DNA from: JBQTKD01 sp963703165
GTDB lineage: Bacteria > Actinomycetota > Actinomycetes > Sporichthyales > Sporichthyaceae
DNA length: 64,000 bases
Direction of reading: 5' to 3'
Assembly (NCBI GenBank): GCA_963703165.1
Contig: OY969798.1
Span: 4,898,001 to 4,962,000, forward strand
The notes under the pieces are model-generated. The model was not told where the DNA came from. It did no database searches and worked only from the letters and a program-made list of their open reading frames with translations. Position numbers and translations under genes: made by a program. Below, piece after piece: positions 1-8,001 of this stretch. How positions within the stretch are numbered: the stretch's first letter is position 1; every line of letters starts with the position of its first letter.

Positions 1-1037
1 CCGATGTGGTCGTAGGTCCCGCCGGTCACCGGGGCCGGCGCGGGACCGTCGATGAGTGTGCGACCCAGGTAGTCGTCCTCGAGTACCTGGCGGAACTTCT
101 CGATGCCCCAGTCGGCGACCAGGAACTTGAGCCGGGCCCGGTTGCGCAGGCGGCGGTAGCCCCAGTCCCGGAAGATGCCGACGACGCCGGCCCAGACGTC
201 CGCGACCTCGTCCAGCGGCACCCACACGCCGAGGCGCTGGGCGATCATCGGGTTCGTGGACAGTCCTCCACCGACCCATACGTCGAAGCCGGGGCCGTGC
301 TCAGGGTGCACGACACCGACGAAGGACAGGTCGTTGACCTCGTGCGCGACGTCCTGCAGGCCGGAGACGGCCGACTTGAACTTCCGCGGAAGATTCGAGA
401 ACTCCGGCGAGCCGACGTAGCGACGCACGATCTCCTCGATCGCCGGGGTCCCGTCGATGATCTCCTCGGCGGAGATCCCGGCCACGGGGGAGCCCAGGAC
501 GACGCGCGGGCAGTCACCGCAGGCCTCGAGGGTCGTGAGGCCGACCCGCTCCAGGCGCTCCCAGATCGCGGGCACGTCCTGGATGCGGACCCAGTGCAGC
601 TGGATGTTCTGCCGGTCGGTCACGTCGGCGGTGTCGCGGGCGTACTGGGTGGAGACGTCGGCGATCGCGCGCAGTTGCTCCGCGGAGATCTGCCCGCCGT
701 CGGAGCGCACGCGCATCATGAAGAACTCGTCGTCGAGCTCGTGCGGCTCGAGGATCGCCGTCTTCCCGCCGTCGATGCCCGGCTTGCGTTGGGTATAGAT
801 GCCCATCCAACGGAAGCGGCCGCGCAGGTCGGACGGCTCGATGCCCGCGAAGCCCGTGTATCGGTAGCGGTTGACGATCCGGTCCCGCACATGCAGCGGG
901 TCGTCGTCCTGCTTCATCTGTTCGTTCGGGTTCAGCGGTTCGCGCTGACCCAGCGCCCATTGTCCGTTGCTCTTGTCCCGCGGGCCGCGGGCAGGCAGAT
1001 CGACGGCAGGTTCGGGGGCGGTATCGACCGTGGTCAT
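1..1037 (-). CDS. sir: Ferredoxin-dependent sulfite/nitrite reductase, 3' end cut by window edge
   Basis: Reduces sulfite (or nitrite) by six electrons from ferredoxin using siroheme and a 4Fe-4S cluster. The window holds the N-terminal 345 residues, starting MTTVDTAPEP behind an AAGGA site eight bases upstream. Family marks seen: TDRQNIQLHW, the siroheme-domain segment ACGDCPRVVLGSPVAG, and the ferredoxin-like repeat around DLSFVGVVHPEHGPGFDVWVGGGL. The cluster-binding cysteines lie beyond the window. The small upstream leader ORF is of the kind found before actinobacterial sulfur-assimilation genes, which favours sulfite over nitrite as substrate; this choice is inference. Confidence 0.93.
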   Translation of the reverse strand, partial: MTTVDTAPEPAVDLPARGPRDKSNGQWALGQREPLNPNEQMKQDDDPLHVRDRIVNRYRYTGFAGIEPSDLRGRFRWMGIYTQRKPGIDGGKTAILEPHELDDEFFMMRVRSDGGQISAEQLRAIADVSTQYARDTADVTDRQNIQLHWVRIQDVPAIWERLERVGLTTLEACGDCPRVVLGSPVAGISAEEIIDGTPAIEEIVRRYVGSPEFSNLPRKFKSAVSGLQDVAHEVNDLSFVGVVHPEHGPGFDVWVGGGLSTNPMIAQRLGVWVPLDEVADVWAGVVGIFRDWGYRRLRNRARLKFLVADWGIEKFRQVLEDDYLGRTLIDGPAPAPVTGGTYDHI

Positions 1038-1098
1038 GAGGGTGTTCCTTCGCAGCGGAGTCGACGGCACGGGCCAGCACGTCCGCATGCGAGAGACG

Positions 1099-1114
1099 GC
1101 CCGGGAAACCGGGC
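1099..1114 (-). promoter_or_regulatory. 6-bp stem / 4-nt loop hairpin between leader ORF and reductase gene
   Basis: GCCCGG and CCGGGC pair around a four-base loop, between the leader stop codon (1139) and the reductase start (1037). Its position in the 5' untranslated region suggests an attenuation or translational-control element; no U-tract follows, so a plain terminator is less likely. Confidence 0.4.
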
Positions 1115-1138
1115 GTACGAGGGACGTGCGCTGGGGCT

Positions 1139-1222
1139 CTAGAGGCCGCGACAGCGCATCGTCGAGACACGGCCGAGGTCGATGTGACGACGCTCGACCA
1201 ACGCGATCCCGACGACGGTCAT
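1139..1222 (-). CDS. 27-residue leader peptide upstream of sulfite reductase
   Basis: A short ORF on the same strand as the reductase, 101 bases upstream of it. It begins MTVVGIALVERRH and continues IDLGRVSTMRCRGL before TAG. The RRH-[IV]-DLGR-x-S pattern with a late cysteine resembles the small leader peptides annotated ahead of sulfur and cysteine metabolism genes in Streptomyces and related genera (recalled family knowledge, no search run). It lacks the polycysteine run described for mycobacterial leaders and has a single Cys codon near its end. Likely role: cis-acting control of the downstream gene by translation of the leader. Confidence 0.7.
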   Translation of the reverse strand: MTVVGIALVERRHIDLGRVSTMRCRGL

Positions 1223-1364
1223 GTGAGCAGGGTAACCGGGCGGGGCCACGACGTGCGAGTCGAACGCGGCACACGGGGCACGGCGGGGGCGGGTCGTACC
1301 GGTGTGGGCGATTTCTCTGGCACCCCGCCGGTCGCGCCAGGCCTGTTTGTGCAGATGAGCCGAT

Positions 1365-1370
1365 TACCGT
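1365..1370 (+). promoter_or_regulatory. -10-like TACCGT just ahead of an ATG (possible leaderless start)
   Basis: TACCGT ends six bases before the ATG at 1377 and there is no clear ribosome-binding site. This spacing fits the leaderless transcripts common in actinobacteria; no convincing -35 is seen. Confidence 0.35.
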
Positions 1371-1376
1371 AGAGGC

Positions 1377-2483
1377 ATGGCAGCCCGCGGCCGCGCAGTG
1401 AGGGGCCGTCGGGCACGCCAGGTGCTCGGCGCGCCTCGGCACATCCGCTGGCTGGCGGGGACGACCTTCCGGCTGTGCATGAAGCACCGGGTGACCGGCC
1501 TGGCTGCCGAGATCGGTTTCTTCGCACTGCTCTCGTTGCCGCCCCTGGTCCTCGGCCTGGCCGGCACGTTGGGGTACTTCGCGGACGTCATCGGGCCGGA
1601 GACCGTCGAGCGGTTCCGCGCCGAGATCATCGAGGTCTCCCAGCACGCCCTGTCCGACGAGACCATCGCCGACACCATCGTCCCGACGCTCAACGACGTC
1701 CTGGACGGTGGACGGTTCGACATCATCTCCGTCGGTTTTGTGCTGGCACTGTGGTCGGGCTCGCGGGCGCTGAACGTCACCATCGACACGATCGCGATCA
1801 TGTACGGCCTCGGCGGGCACCGCGGCATCATCGCCACCCGCGCGCTGTCGTTCTCCCTCTACATCGTGGGCCTGGTGGTGGCGATCGTGCTGCTGCCGCT
1901 GGTCCTCGGTGGGCCGGAGCTGCTCGCCGCGGCCCTGCCTGATCAAGTCGACTGGCTGATCTGGCTCTATTGGCCGACGGTCAGCATCCTCACGGCTGGT
2001 GCGCTCACCACACTCTTCTGGATCGCGGTTCCCGTGCCGAACTCGTGGTGGCGGGGCATGCCCGGCTCACTGCTGGTCATCGTCGGCTGGCTGGGCGGTA
2101 GCTATTTCGTGCGCATGGTCATCGATTGGGCCATCGGCGGGTCCTCGCTCTACGGTCCGCTGTCGGCCCCGATCATCGTGATGATCTGGCTCTACGCGTT
2201 GGCGATCATGATGCTGATCGGGGCGGCCTTCAACGCCGCCGTCGACCGGCGGTGGCCGCAGCGCACCGACGACGTCACCCTGGACGGGTTCCTGGTGGGC
2301 CCGGTGGACCTGGACAAGCACGCCGCGATCACCACGGAGACCCGCCTGCCCGACGTCTCCCCCGAGGAGCGTGTCGAGCCCCCGACGGAGACCCACGCAC
2401 CCTTCCCGCCGACGACCCGGCTCGATGGCGATCCGGTCGTCCCGCCGTCGCGGGTGGAACCGGACCGTCCCGGACGCCGTTAG
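1377..2483 (+). CDS. YihY/BrkB-family integral membrane protein
   Basis: 368 residues with about six membrane segments, starting after the amphipathic stretch FRLCMKHRVTGLAAEIGFFALLS that opens YihY/BrkB proteins. The conserved segment LWSGSRALNVTIDTIAIMYG and the later MIWLYALAIMMLIGAAFNAAVDRRW closing helix are both present. Length is normal; the last roughly 80 residues are a proline- and acid-rich cytoplasmic tail. The family is widespread in bacteria with no firmly established transport substrate, so function is left open. It is divergent from the sulfite reductase and 105 bases upstream of the molybdoenzyme. Confidence 0.9.
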   Translation: MAARGRAVRGRRARQVLGAPRHIRWLAGTTFRLCMKHRVTGLAAEIGFFALLSLPPLVLGLAGTLGYFADVIGPETVERFRAEIIEVSQHALSDETIADTIVPTLNDVLDGGRFDIISVGFVLALWSGSRALNVTIDTIAIMYGLGGHRGIIATRALSFSLYIVGLVVAIVLLPLVLGGPELLAAALPDQVDWLIWLYWPTVSILTAGALTTLFWIAVPVPNSWWRGMPGSLLVIVGWLGGSYFVRMVIDWAIGGSSLYGPLSAPIIVMIWLYALAIMMLIGAAFNAAVDRRWPQRTDDVTLDGFLVGPVDLDKHAAITTETRLPDVSPEERVEPPTETHAPFPPTTRLDGDPVVPPSRVEPDRPGRR

Positions 2484-2588
2484 GACTTCGTCACCCCGCC
2501 CAACCGGGACAACGTGGGCAACGAATGTCAGGGTGAGAGGTGCGGCGCTGTCCCGCGCCCACCTTCCGTGCAGAGAGGACCCGGCTCG

Positions 2589-4268
2589 ATGCACCGTCGG
2601 TTGCTCGGCGTCGTGGTGGGCCTGCTGGCCGCCGCGGCGGGCCTGGGCGCGGCCGAGGGCCTGGCCGCACTCGTCGACGGCCCCTCCCCGGTATACGCCG
2701 TCGGGACCTGGGCCATCGACACCTCCCCGAGCTGGCTCCGGGAGTGGGCCATCGACAACTTCGGAGTCAACGACAAGAAGGTCCTGATCGGCGGGATGCT
2801 CGCCACGATGGGGCTGATCGCCTTGATCGCCGGGTTCCTCGGCACCTGGTCGCGCCGCGCGGCGCTCGGCGTCACCGCCGCGACCTGGGCCGTCGCGGTG
2901 CTGGCCGTCGCGACCGTGCGTGGCTCGCACGACGCCCTCCCGGTGCAGGTGGGCCCGACCGTGGTGGGGCTGGTGGTCAGCCTCGCCGGTCTCGCCTGGT
3001 TGCTGCACGCCATGCCCGGTTCGGGCGCGGCGACAGATCCGGTGGTCCCGGCTACTGGTGACGCTGACGCGCCCCCGAAGGCTTCGATCACGCTCACCGA
3101 ACGCACCCCGCCGGCCCCGCCGGTCGAGGTGTCACCGGAACGCCCGGCTGTCATGATCCCGACCCGGCGGCCCGGAGAACCGGCGTTCGACCGTCGGGGC
3201 TTCATGCAGGCCGCGGGGACCGTGGGCGCCGTCGCGATCGTCGGTGGCGTCGCCCGGCAGGTCGGTGGCGGCTCGATCACCTCGGGCCTGGGCGAGGTGC
3301 CGCCCCTGCCTGTCCCGGCCAGCCCGGCCCGTCAGGTCGTCAAGGCCGACTTCCAGATTCCCAAGCTCAGCCCGTACTTCACCCCGACCAAGGACTTCTA
3401 CCGGATCGACACCTCGCTGTTCGTCCCGCAGGTGAGCGCGAACTCCTGGAAGTTGCGCATCCACGGCATGGTCGAGAACCCGATGACCATCACCTACGAG
3501 GACCTGATCCGCGCCAAGATGATCGAGCGCGACGTCACGCTGTGCTGTGTCTCCAACGAGATCGGCGGCGACCTGATCGGTAATGCACGCTGGCTCGGCG
3601 TCCCGATCCGCGATCTGCTCGCCGTGGCCCGGCCGAAGAAGGGCGCGGACGCCGTGCACTCGCGGTCCGTCGACGGTTGGACCGCCGGGACGCCGCTGTC
3701 CGCGCTGACCGATCCCAAGCGGGACGCGATGCTCGCCGTCGGGATGAACGGTGTTCCGCTGCCCCCCGACCACGGCTACCCGGTGCGCATGGTGGTGCCG
3801 GGGCTCTACGGCTTCGTCTCGGCGACCAAGTGGGTCGTCGACATCGAGGTGACCCGGTTCGACCAGTTCCAGGCCTACTGGACCAAGCGGGACTGGGCGG
3901 TGCAGGCACCGGTCAAGACCCAGTCGCGCATCGAGTTGCCTGTGCCGTATGCGGAGATCCCCAAGGGGAAGACCACGATCGCCGGCATGGCCTGGGCGCA
4001 GCATCGTGGCATCTCCAAGGTCGAGGTCCAGGTCGGGGACGCGGACGCCCCGTGGCGCACCGCCCGCCTTGCGCCGTGGAACAACAAGGACACCTGGCGC
4101 CAGTGGGAGATCGACTGGGATCTGTCGCTGGGCACGCAGAGCGTCTCGGTGCGAGCCACCGACGGTGACGGCGTGCTGCAGACCGACCAGAACACCGCCC
4201 CCATCCCCGACGGTGCCTCCGGTTGGCACCAGGTCCTCACCCAGGTCCGCGAGAAGCCCCTCTCCTAG
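2589..4268 (+). CDS. Membrane-anchored sulfite-oxidase-type molybdopterin oxidoreductase
   Basis: 559 residues. The first ~140 residues hold four predicted membrane helices (about 5-29, 64-87, 92-110, 120-142), then a Pro-rich linker, then FDRRGFMQAAGTVGAVAIVGG (about 200-220), a Tat-like or fifth membrane segment. The rest is the oxidoreductase molybdopterin domain: TLCCVSNEIGG holds the probable Mo-ligating cysteine (C320), and PDHGYPVRMVVPGLYGF is a family hallmark. The Mo-co dimerisation domain is C-terminal (about 430-555). The catalytic domain should face outside. The ATG at 2589 has GAGAGGAC upstream. Substrate unknown; a sulfite or methionine-sulfoxide-type oxo-transfer is possible from the family. 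Confidence 0.88.
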   Translation: MHRRLLGVVVGLLAAAAGLGAAEGLAALVDGPSPVYAVGTWAIDTSPSWLREWAIDNFGVNDKKVLIGGMLATMGLIALIAGFLGTWSRRAALGVTAATWAVAVLAVATVRGSHDALPVQVGPTVVGLVVSLAGLAWLLHAMPGSGAATDPVVPATGDADAPPKASITLTERTPPAPPVEVSPERPAVMIPTRRPGEPAFDRRGFMQAAGTVGAVAIVGGVARQVGGGSITSGLGEVPPLPVPASPARQVVKADFQIPKLSPYFTPTKDFYRIDTSLFVPQVSANSWKLRIHGMVENPMTITYEDLIRAKMIERDVTLCCVSNEIGGDLIGNARWLGVPIRDLLAVARPKKGADAVHSRSVDGWTAGTPLSALTDPKRDAMLAVGMNGVPLPPDHGYPVRMVVPGLYGFVSATKWVVDIEVTRFDQFQAYWTKRDWAVQAPVKTQSRIELPVPYAEIPKGKTTIAGMAWAQHRGISKVEVQVGDADAPWRTARLAPWNNKDTWRQWEIDWDLSLGTQSVSVRATDGDGVLQTDQNTAPIPDGASGWHQVLTQVREKPLS

Positions 4269-4444
4269 GCTCGTTCACGGTCTCCCGCGGCGCGGAATCC
4301 ATCTTCTGCAGCGTGGCGCGCCTTTCCCGGGCGGTTGACGGGCGCGCAACTCCGCAGAGGTTGCGCGTCGTGCGCGAGTTGTCGGTGCCTCCGCTTAGAA
4401 CCGGCACAGTGCGCGATCGGCGCACGGCGCCCGGGAGGTTCGGC

Positions 4445-4810
4445 ATGGACAGACGAGATAAAGCGATGGCTGCGACTACGGAACTCAGGGATTTCCCTCC
4501 GCACCCGTCGTGGTGCGTCAACGCGGGGGAGGACCTCAGCGCGTGCGCCGAGACCACCACTCTGCAAGGCGTCCGACTGCACTCGGTGGATCACGTGTCG
4601 GTCGACCTCTACCAGCTCGGCCGTACACCCTGGCCGACGGTCTTCCTGGCGCGCACCGACGAGTACCCGAAGGACGTCGGTGAGGTCGTCGTGTGCATCC
4701 ACGGGTGGTACGAGGACCGCGATTTCGAGGGCTGGGAGGCGAGACAACTCGGTTATGACCTGCTCGCCGCTGCGGACCTGGCGGACAGCTCGGCAGGCGG
4801 CCGAGGGTGA
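4445..4810 (+). CDS. Small hypothetical protein, DUF6907-like
   Basis: 121 residues with no signal peptide. It carries an HPSWC motif near residue 20 and an H-S-V-D-H-V-S-V stretch, the layout of small actinobacterial proteins grouped as DUF6907 (recalled, not searched). The ATG at 4445 follows GGGAGG at a good distance. The C-terminus ends in a Gly/Ser-rich tail. No function is known. The 176 bases upstream contain no other gene. Confidence 0.6.
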   Translation: MDRRDKAMAATTELRDFPPHPSWCVNAGEDLSACAETTTLQGVRLHSVDHVSVDLYQLGRTPWPTVFLARTDEYPKDVGEVVVCIHGWYEDRDFEGWEARQLGYDLLAAADLADSSAGGRG

Positions 4811-4846
4811 GCGCGATCAGTGGCCTCAGGAGGAGGGACTCGTGCG

Positions 4847-4966
4847 ATGCTGAGCATGGGTGCAGCCAGTGACGCCCTCGATCTGGAGCCGACGCGCCCG
4901 CAGCTCCGGCGGAAGCACGCCCAGCTTGTGGAGGCCGGGGCCGTCGAGGACGAGAAGCGGACGTGA
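4847..4966 (+). CDS. Candidate 39-residue protein with a strong ribosome-binding site
   Basis: The ATG lies behind AGGAGGAGGG and opens MLSMGAASDALDLEPTRPQL, followed by a charged stretch to TGA. It sits 36 bases after the preceding hypothetical gene on the same strand and looks co-transcribed. No family is recognised and composition is typical of the region, so it is supported only by the Shine-Dalgarno match and spacing. Confidence 0.35.
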   Translation: MLSMGAASDALDLEPTRPQLRRKHAQLVEAGAVEDEKRT

Positions 4967-4994
4967 CGCTGTCGGTCGACCAGTTCCTGCGCGA

Positions 4995-6212
4995 CTAGCC
5001 CGCGCCCACAGCTCGGGCGCCGTGGTAGATCGAGACCGCCTGGGCGCGGTTGGCGGCGCCGAGCTTGCGCAGGATGTGCTTGACGTGGGACTTGACAGTG
5101 CCCTCGGTGATCACCAGGCGGCGGGCGATGTCGGCGTTGGTGGCACCGGCCGCCATCAGCTGCATGATCTGTGCTTCACGGGTCGTCAGTTCGGCCTCGG
5201 GTAAGGAATCCGAGCGCGCCGGGGCCAGTGAGCGGCGGGTCGCGGGGGCGGGATCGCCGTCGGCGGATGGGCGGCGACCGAGGCTGAACTCTGCCGAGCA
5301 GAGCTCGTCGACGCTGCGTTCGGCCGCGCGCAGCAGGCGGCTCACGACCTCCCGCTGGGCGTGCATCCGTTCAACGAGGTCGGCGCGCTCCAGGGCGTGG
5401 CCCAGGCCCCGGGCGAACGCGGCGAGGCAGTCCCGGTCGAGGGTGTCCAGCGGTCGGCGGCTGAAGTAGGTGTCCGCCGCGAGCGTGGCCACCACTTCTC
5501 CGTCGGCGACGACGGGGACGGACAGGAAGCCGCTGACGTCGCCCTTCTCGAGGACGGGCCCCCAGATCCGTGGGTCCTCGCGTGGGTCGGTCACCAGGAC
5601 CGCGTGCCGGCGGCGGATCATCTCGATCTCGTAGCGTTGCCCGCGCAGTTCCACCGGGTTGCGTCGCGCCATCTCGAGCATCTCCGCGGCCCAGTCGTTG
5701 TGGTCGCCGGAGAACCAGGAGACCTCCGGGATCAGGCGGGACTCGTCGACCCGGTAGATCAGCACCCGGTCCAGTCCGCAGATCCGCCCGGCCTCCTCGG
5801 CGGCGCGTTGCAGCAGGCGGTGCACGTCGACGGGGCCCTCGCCGGTGAACGCATCCTGCGCCCAGTCCAGCGCCCGCAGCCGATCGTTGAGGACCCGGTC
5901 CGCGTGCTCCTGGCGCAGCTGTTGCAGAGCGACGATCACCTCGCACAGCCGCACGTGCTCGGCGGGGCTGAGCTCGGCGGCGCGGGACCGGACCCGCGCC
6001 AGGATCGCGTCGGTGAGGTCGACCAGGTGGTTCTCCAGGGCGGCCAGGTGTTCCCCGGCCTCGCCGGCACTCCACTGGGGGAGCTCGTCAGGATCGCTGA
6101 AGTCGGCCAGCAGGTCCGCCAGGCGTCGTTCCGCCGAGCGGGCATGGCGGCGCCGGTTGGCTGCGCCGTCGGGGACCATCGTGCGGACCCGCGGCGCCGG
6201 TTCGACCGGCAT
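4995..6212 (-). CDS. GAF-domain LuxR-family transcriptional regulator
   Basis: 405 residues. The N-terminal third is helical, the GAF sensor domain spans roughly 125-280 (RICGLDRVLIYRVDESRLIPEV to TYFSRRPLDTLDRDCLAAFARG), and the C-terminus has a LuxR-type helix-turn-helix: LTTREAQIMQLMAAGATNADIARRL followed by VITEGTVKSHVKHILRKLGA. There is no receiver domain. The start has GGGAGGAC upstream. It is divergent from the FAD-oxidoreductase gene and shares with it a 184-base gap containing C-run/G-run repeats, so it probably controls that gene and itself. The ligand cannot be read from sequence. Confidence 0.9.
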   Translation of the reverse strand: MPVEPAPRVRTMVPDGAANRRRHARSAERRLADLLADFSDPDELPQWSAGEAGEHLAALENHLVDLTDAILARVRSRAAELSPAEHVRLCEVIVALQQLRQEHADRVLNDRLRALDWAQDAFTGEGPVDVHRLLQRAAEEAGRICGLDRVLIYRVDESRLIPEVSWFSGDHNDWAAEMLEMARRNPVELRGQRYEIEMIRRRHAVLVTDPREDPRIWGPVLEKGDVSGFLSVPVVADGEVVATLAADTYFSRRPLDTLDRDCLAAFARGLGHALERADLVERMHAQREVVSRLLRAAERSVDELCSAEFSLGRRPSADGDPAPATRRSLAPARSDSLPEAELTTREAQIMQLMAAGATNADIARRLVITEGTVKSHVKHILRKLGAANRAQAVSIYHGARAVGAG

Positions 6213-6257
6213 GACGTCCTCCCGATACTCACCCCGTGGTGTACATCTAACTCTCGA

Positions 6258-6329
6258 TTTCCCCCCGCAGGGGTAGGGGTGAGGCGAAATTTCCCCCCAG
6301 GGGGGTAGGAGGATTGCCCCTGGGTGGGG
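6258..6329. promoter_or_regulatory. Three CCCC-GGGG half-palindromic repeats in divergent promoter region
   Basis: Sites: TTTCCCCCCGCAGGGGTAGG at 6258-6277, TTTCCCCCCAGGGGGGTAGG at 6290-6309 and a looser TTGCCCCTGGGTGGGG at 6314-6329. The first two start 32 bases apart, about three helical turns. They lie between the LuxR regulator and the FAD oxidoreductase, where operators would be expected. Confidence 0.55.
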
Positions 6330-6396
6330 CGAGTCGCACCCTCAGGGCCCATACGCTCGGGCCACTGTCAACGTTCCCCAAGTCCCAGGAGGACCC

Positions 6397-7977
6397 GTGC
6401 AGGCCGAGCAGACCGACAGGACCGCCCCGGAGCGCGTCGACGTCGTGATCGTGGGCGCGCGCATCGCCGGAAGTGCCGCTGCGATCTCCTTCGCGCGGGC
6501 CGGACGCCAGGTGGTGGTGCTCGACGCTGCATCGTTCCCGTCGGACACTGTCTCCACGCATGTCATGTTCCCCGGCGGCATGGCCGAACTGAAGCGACTG
6601 GGTGCCCTGGACCGGGTGCTCGCGGCGGGCGCCCCACTGTGCCCGAATGTCGGCCTGATCTCCGGCGGCGTCGAGGTGCACGGGACCTATACCCCTGTCG
6701 ACGGCATCGACTTCGGTGCCAATACGCGTCGCCCCGCGCTGGACATGGCGCTGATCGAGACGGCACGAGCGGCCGGCGCCGAGGTACGCGAGCGGTGCAA
6801 GGTGACCGGTGTCCTGTGGCGCGGCAACCGCGTGAGCGGCGTGCACTACATCGACCCCGAGGGCACGCCCCGCAGCATCGAGGCCTCCCTGACGGTCGGC
6901 GCGGACGGCCGCGACTCGGTCTTCGCAGAGTGGGTCGGCTCCTACCGCTACAAGGCCCTGCCCAACGGCCGTGGACTCGCGTTCCATTACCTCACCGACT
7001 CCGAGGAGGGGGCGGCTGCCTACCCGCGCCGCGACGCTGTCTGCCAGTGGCGCAACGGTGTGGTCAACGGCTTCGTGTTCCCGAACAACGACGGCAGCAT
7101 CACCGCGTTGCTGATGCCGCCGGTCGAGTACGTCGAGCGGATGCGCAAGGACCCCGCGGAGTGGGACCGGGTCGTCGCCGAGCAGCCGGAGATGAGCCGG
7201 CGCCTCCAGGGCGCTACCAAGCAGATCAAGCTGCGAACCGCGACCGACACGGAGGGGTTCTTCCGGATCTCCTCGGGTCCGGGTTGGGCCCTGGCCGGGG
7301 ACGCGGGCAGCTTCAAGGACCCGGTCATTGCGCAGGGCATCCGCGACGCTTTGTGGTCCGGGCGGACCTTGGGGAACACCGTCGCGCACGCCCTCGACGA
7401 CCCGACGGCGCTGGATGTGGCCACCCGCCGCTACGAGAAGCTGCGTGACTCCGAGGTCGTCGCGACCTACTACTGGGGGCACAAGCACTCCCGCGTCGGC
7501 ACCGTGGGCGGGGTCGAGAAGGAGCTCTACCTCCAAGGTGCGAAGGACCCGCAGATCGGCCGTGACCTCGCCGACACGTTCTCGCGTCAGATCAGCCCGT
7601 ACAAGTTGGTCAGCGTGCGGCGCGAGATCACGTGGACGATCCGGGCGCTGCGGCGCCCCGACGCGGACAAGGCTGACATCGTCAAGTTCGTCGCAGGCGA
7701 ACTGAAGCTCGACCTGGCCTACGTGCTCGACAAGTCCCTGATCAAGATGGGCCGCAGGCCGAAGGGCACCGCCAAGAAGCGTTGGGTGCGCGACAGCTGG
7801 ACCGGCCACATGGCCCTCGGGCATCACCGGCCGACGAGCGAGCCGTTCCTTCCCGAGGTGGACGCCGCCCCGGTGGTCCGCGCCAAGCGTGGCCCCCGTC
7901 CGCGTCCGGCGGCCGAGCCCGACGCTGCCACGGTCGAGGCCGAGTCCGCCACGTCCGACGCCGCCGCTTCCGCCTGA
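6397..7977 (+). CDS. FAD-dependent oxidoreductase, geranylgeranyl-reductase/hydroxylase type
   Basis: 526 residues. N-terminal dinucleotide fold VDVVIVGARIAGSAAAISFA (about 14-33) and the second flavin motif GWALAGDAGSFKDPVIAQGI (about 300) identify a PHBH-fold flavoprotein of the geranylgeranyl-reductase/halogenase/hydroxylase group. The C-terminal ~100 residues are basic, then Ala/Glu-rich. The GTG start at 6397 has AGGAGGA upstream. It is followed after 24 bases by the broken carbon-nitrogen hydrolase and faces the LuxR regulator, suggesting a small catabolic operon. Substrate unknown. Confidence 0.85.
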   Translation: MQAEQTDRTAPERVDVVIVGARIAGSAAAISFARAGRQVVVLDAASFPSDTVSTHVMFPGGMAELKRLGALDRVLAAGAPLCPNVGLISGGVEVHGTYTPVDGIDFGANTRRPALDMALIETARAAGAEVRERCKVTGVLWRGNRVSGVHYIDPEGTPRSIEASLTVGADGRDSVFAEWVGSYRYKALPNGRGLAFHYLTDSEEGAAAYPRRDAVCQWRNGVVNGFVFPNNDGSITALLMPPVEYVERMRKDPAEWDRVVAEQPEMSRRLQGATKQIKLRTATDTEGFFRISSGPGWALAGDAGSFKDPVIAQGIRDALWSGRTLGNTVAHALDDPTALDVATRRYEKLRDSEVVATYYWGHKHSRVGTVGGVEKELYLQGAKDPQIGRDLADTFSRQISPYKLVSVRREITWTIRALRRPDADKADIVKFVAGELKLDLAYVLDKSLIKMGRRPKGTAKKRWVRDSWTGHMALGHHRPTSEPFLPEVDAAPVVRAKRGPRPRPAAEPDAATVEAESATSDAAASA

Positions 7978-8001
7978 CCTGAGCTTCGAGGAGATTTGCT
8001 G

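Noticed and set aside
6..1142. A 378-codon open frame on the plus strand over the sulfite reductase
   Set aside because: Antisense shadow of a well supported minus-strand gene with siroheme-domain motifs.
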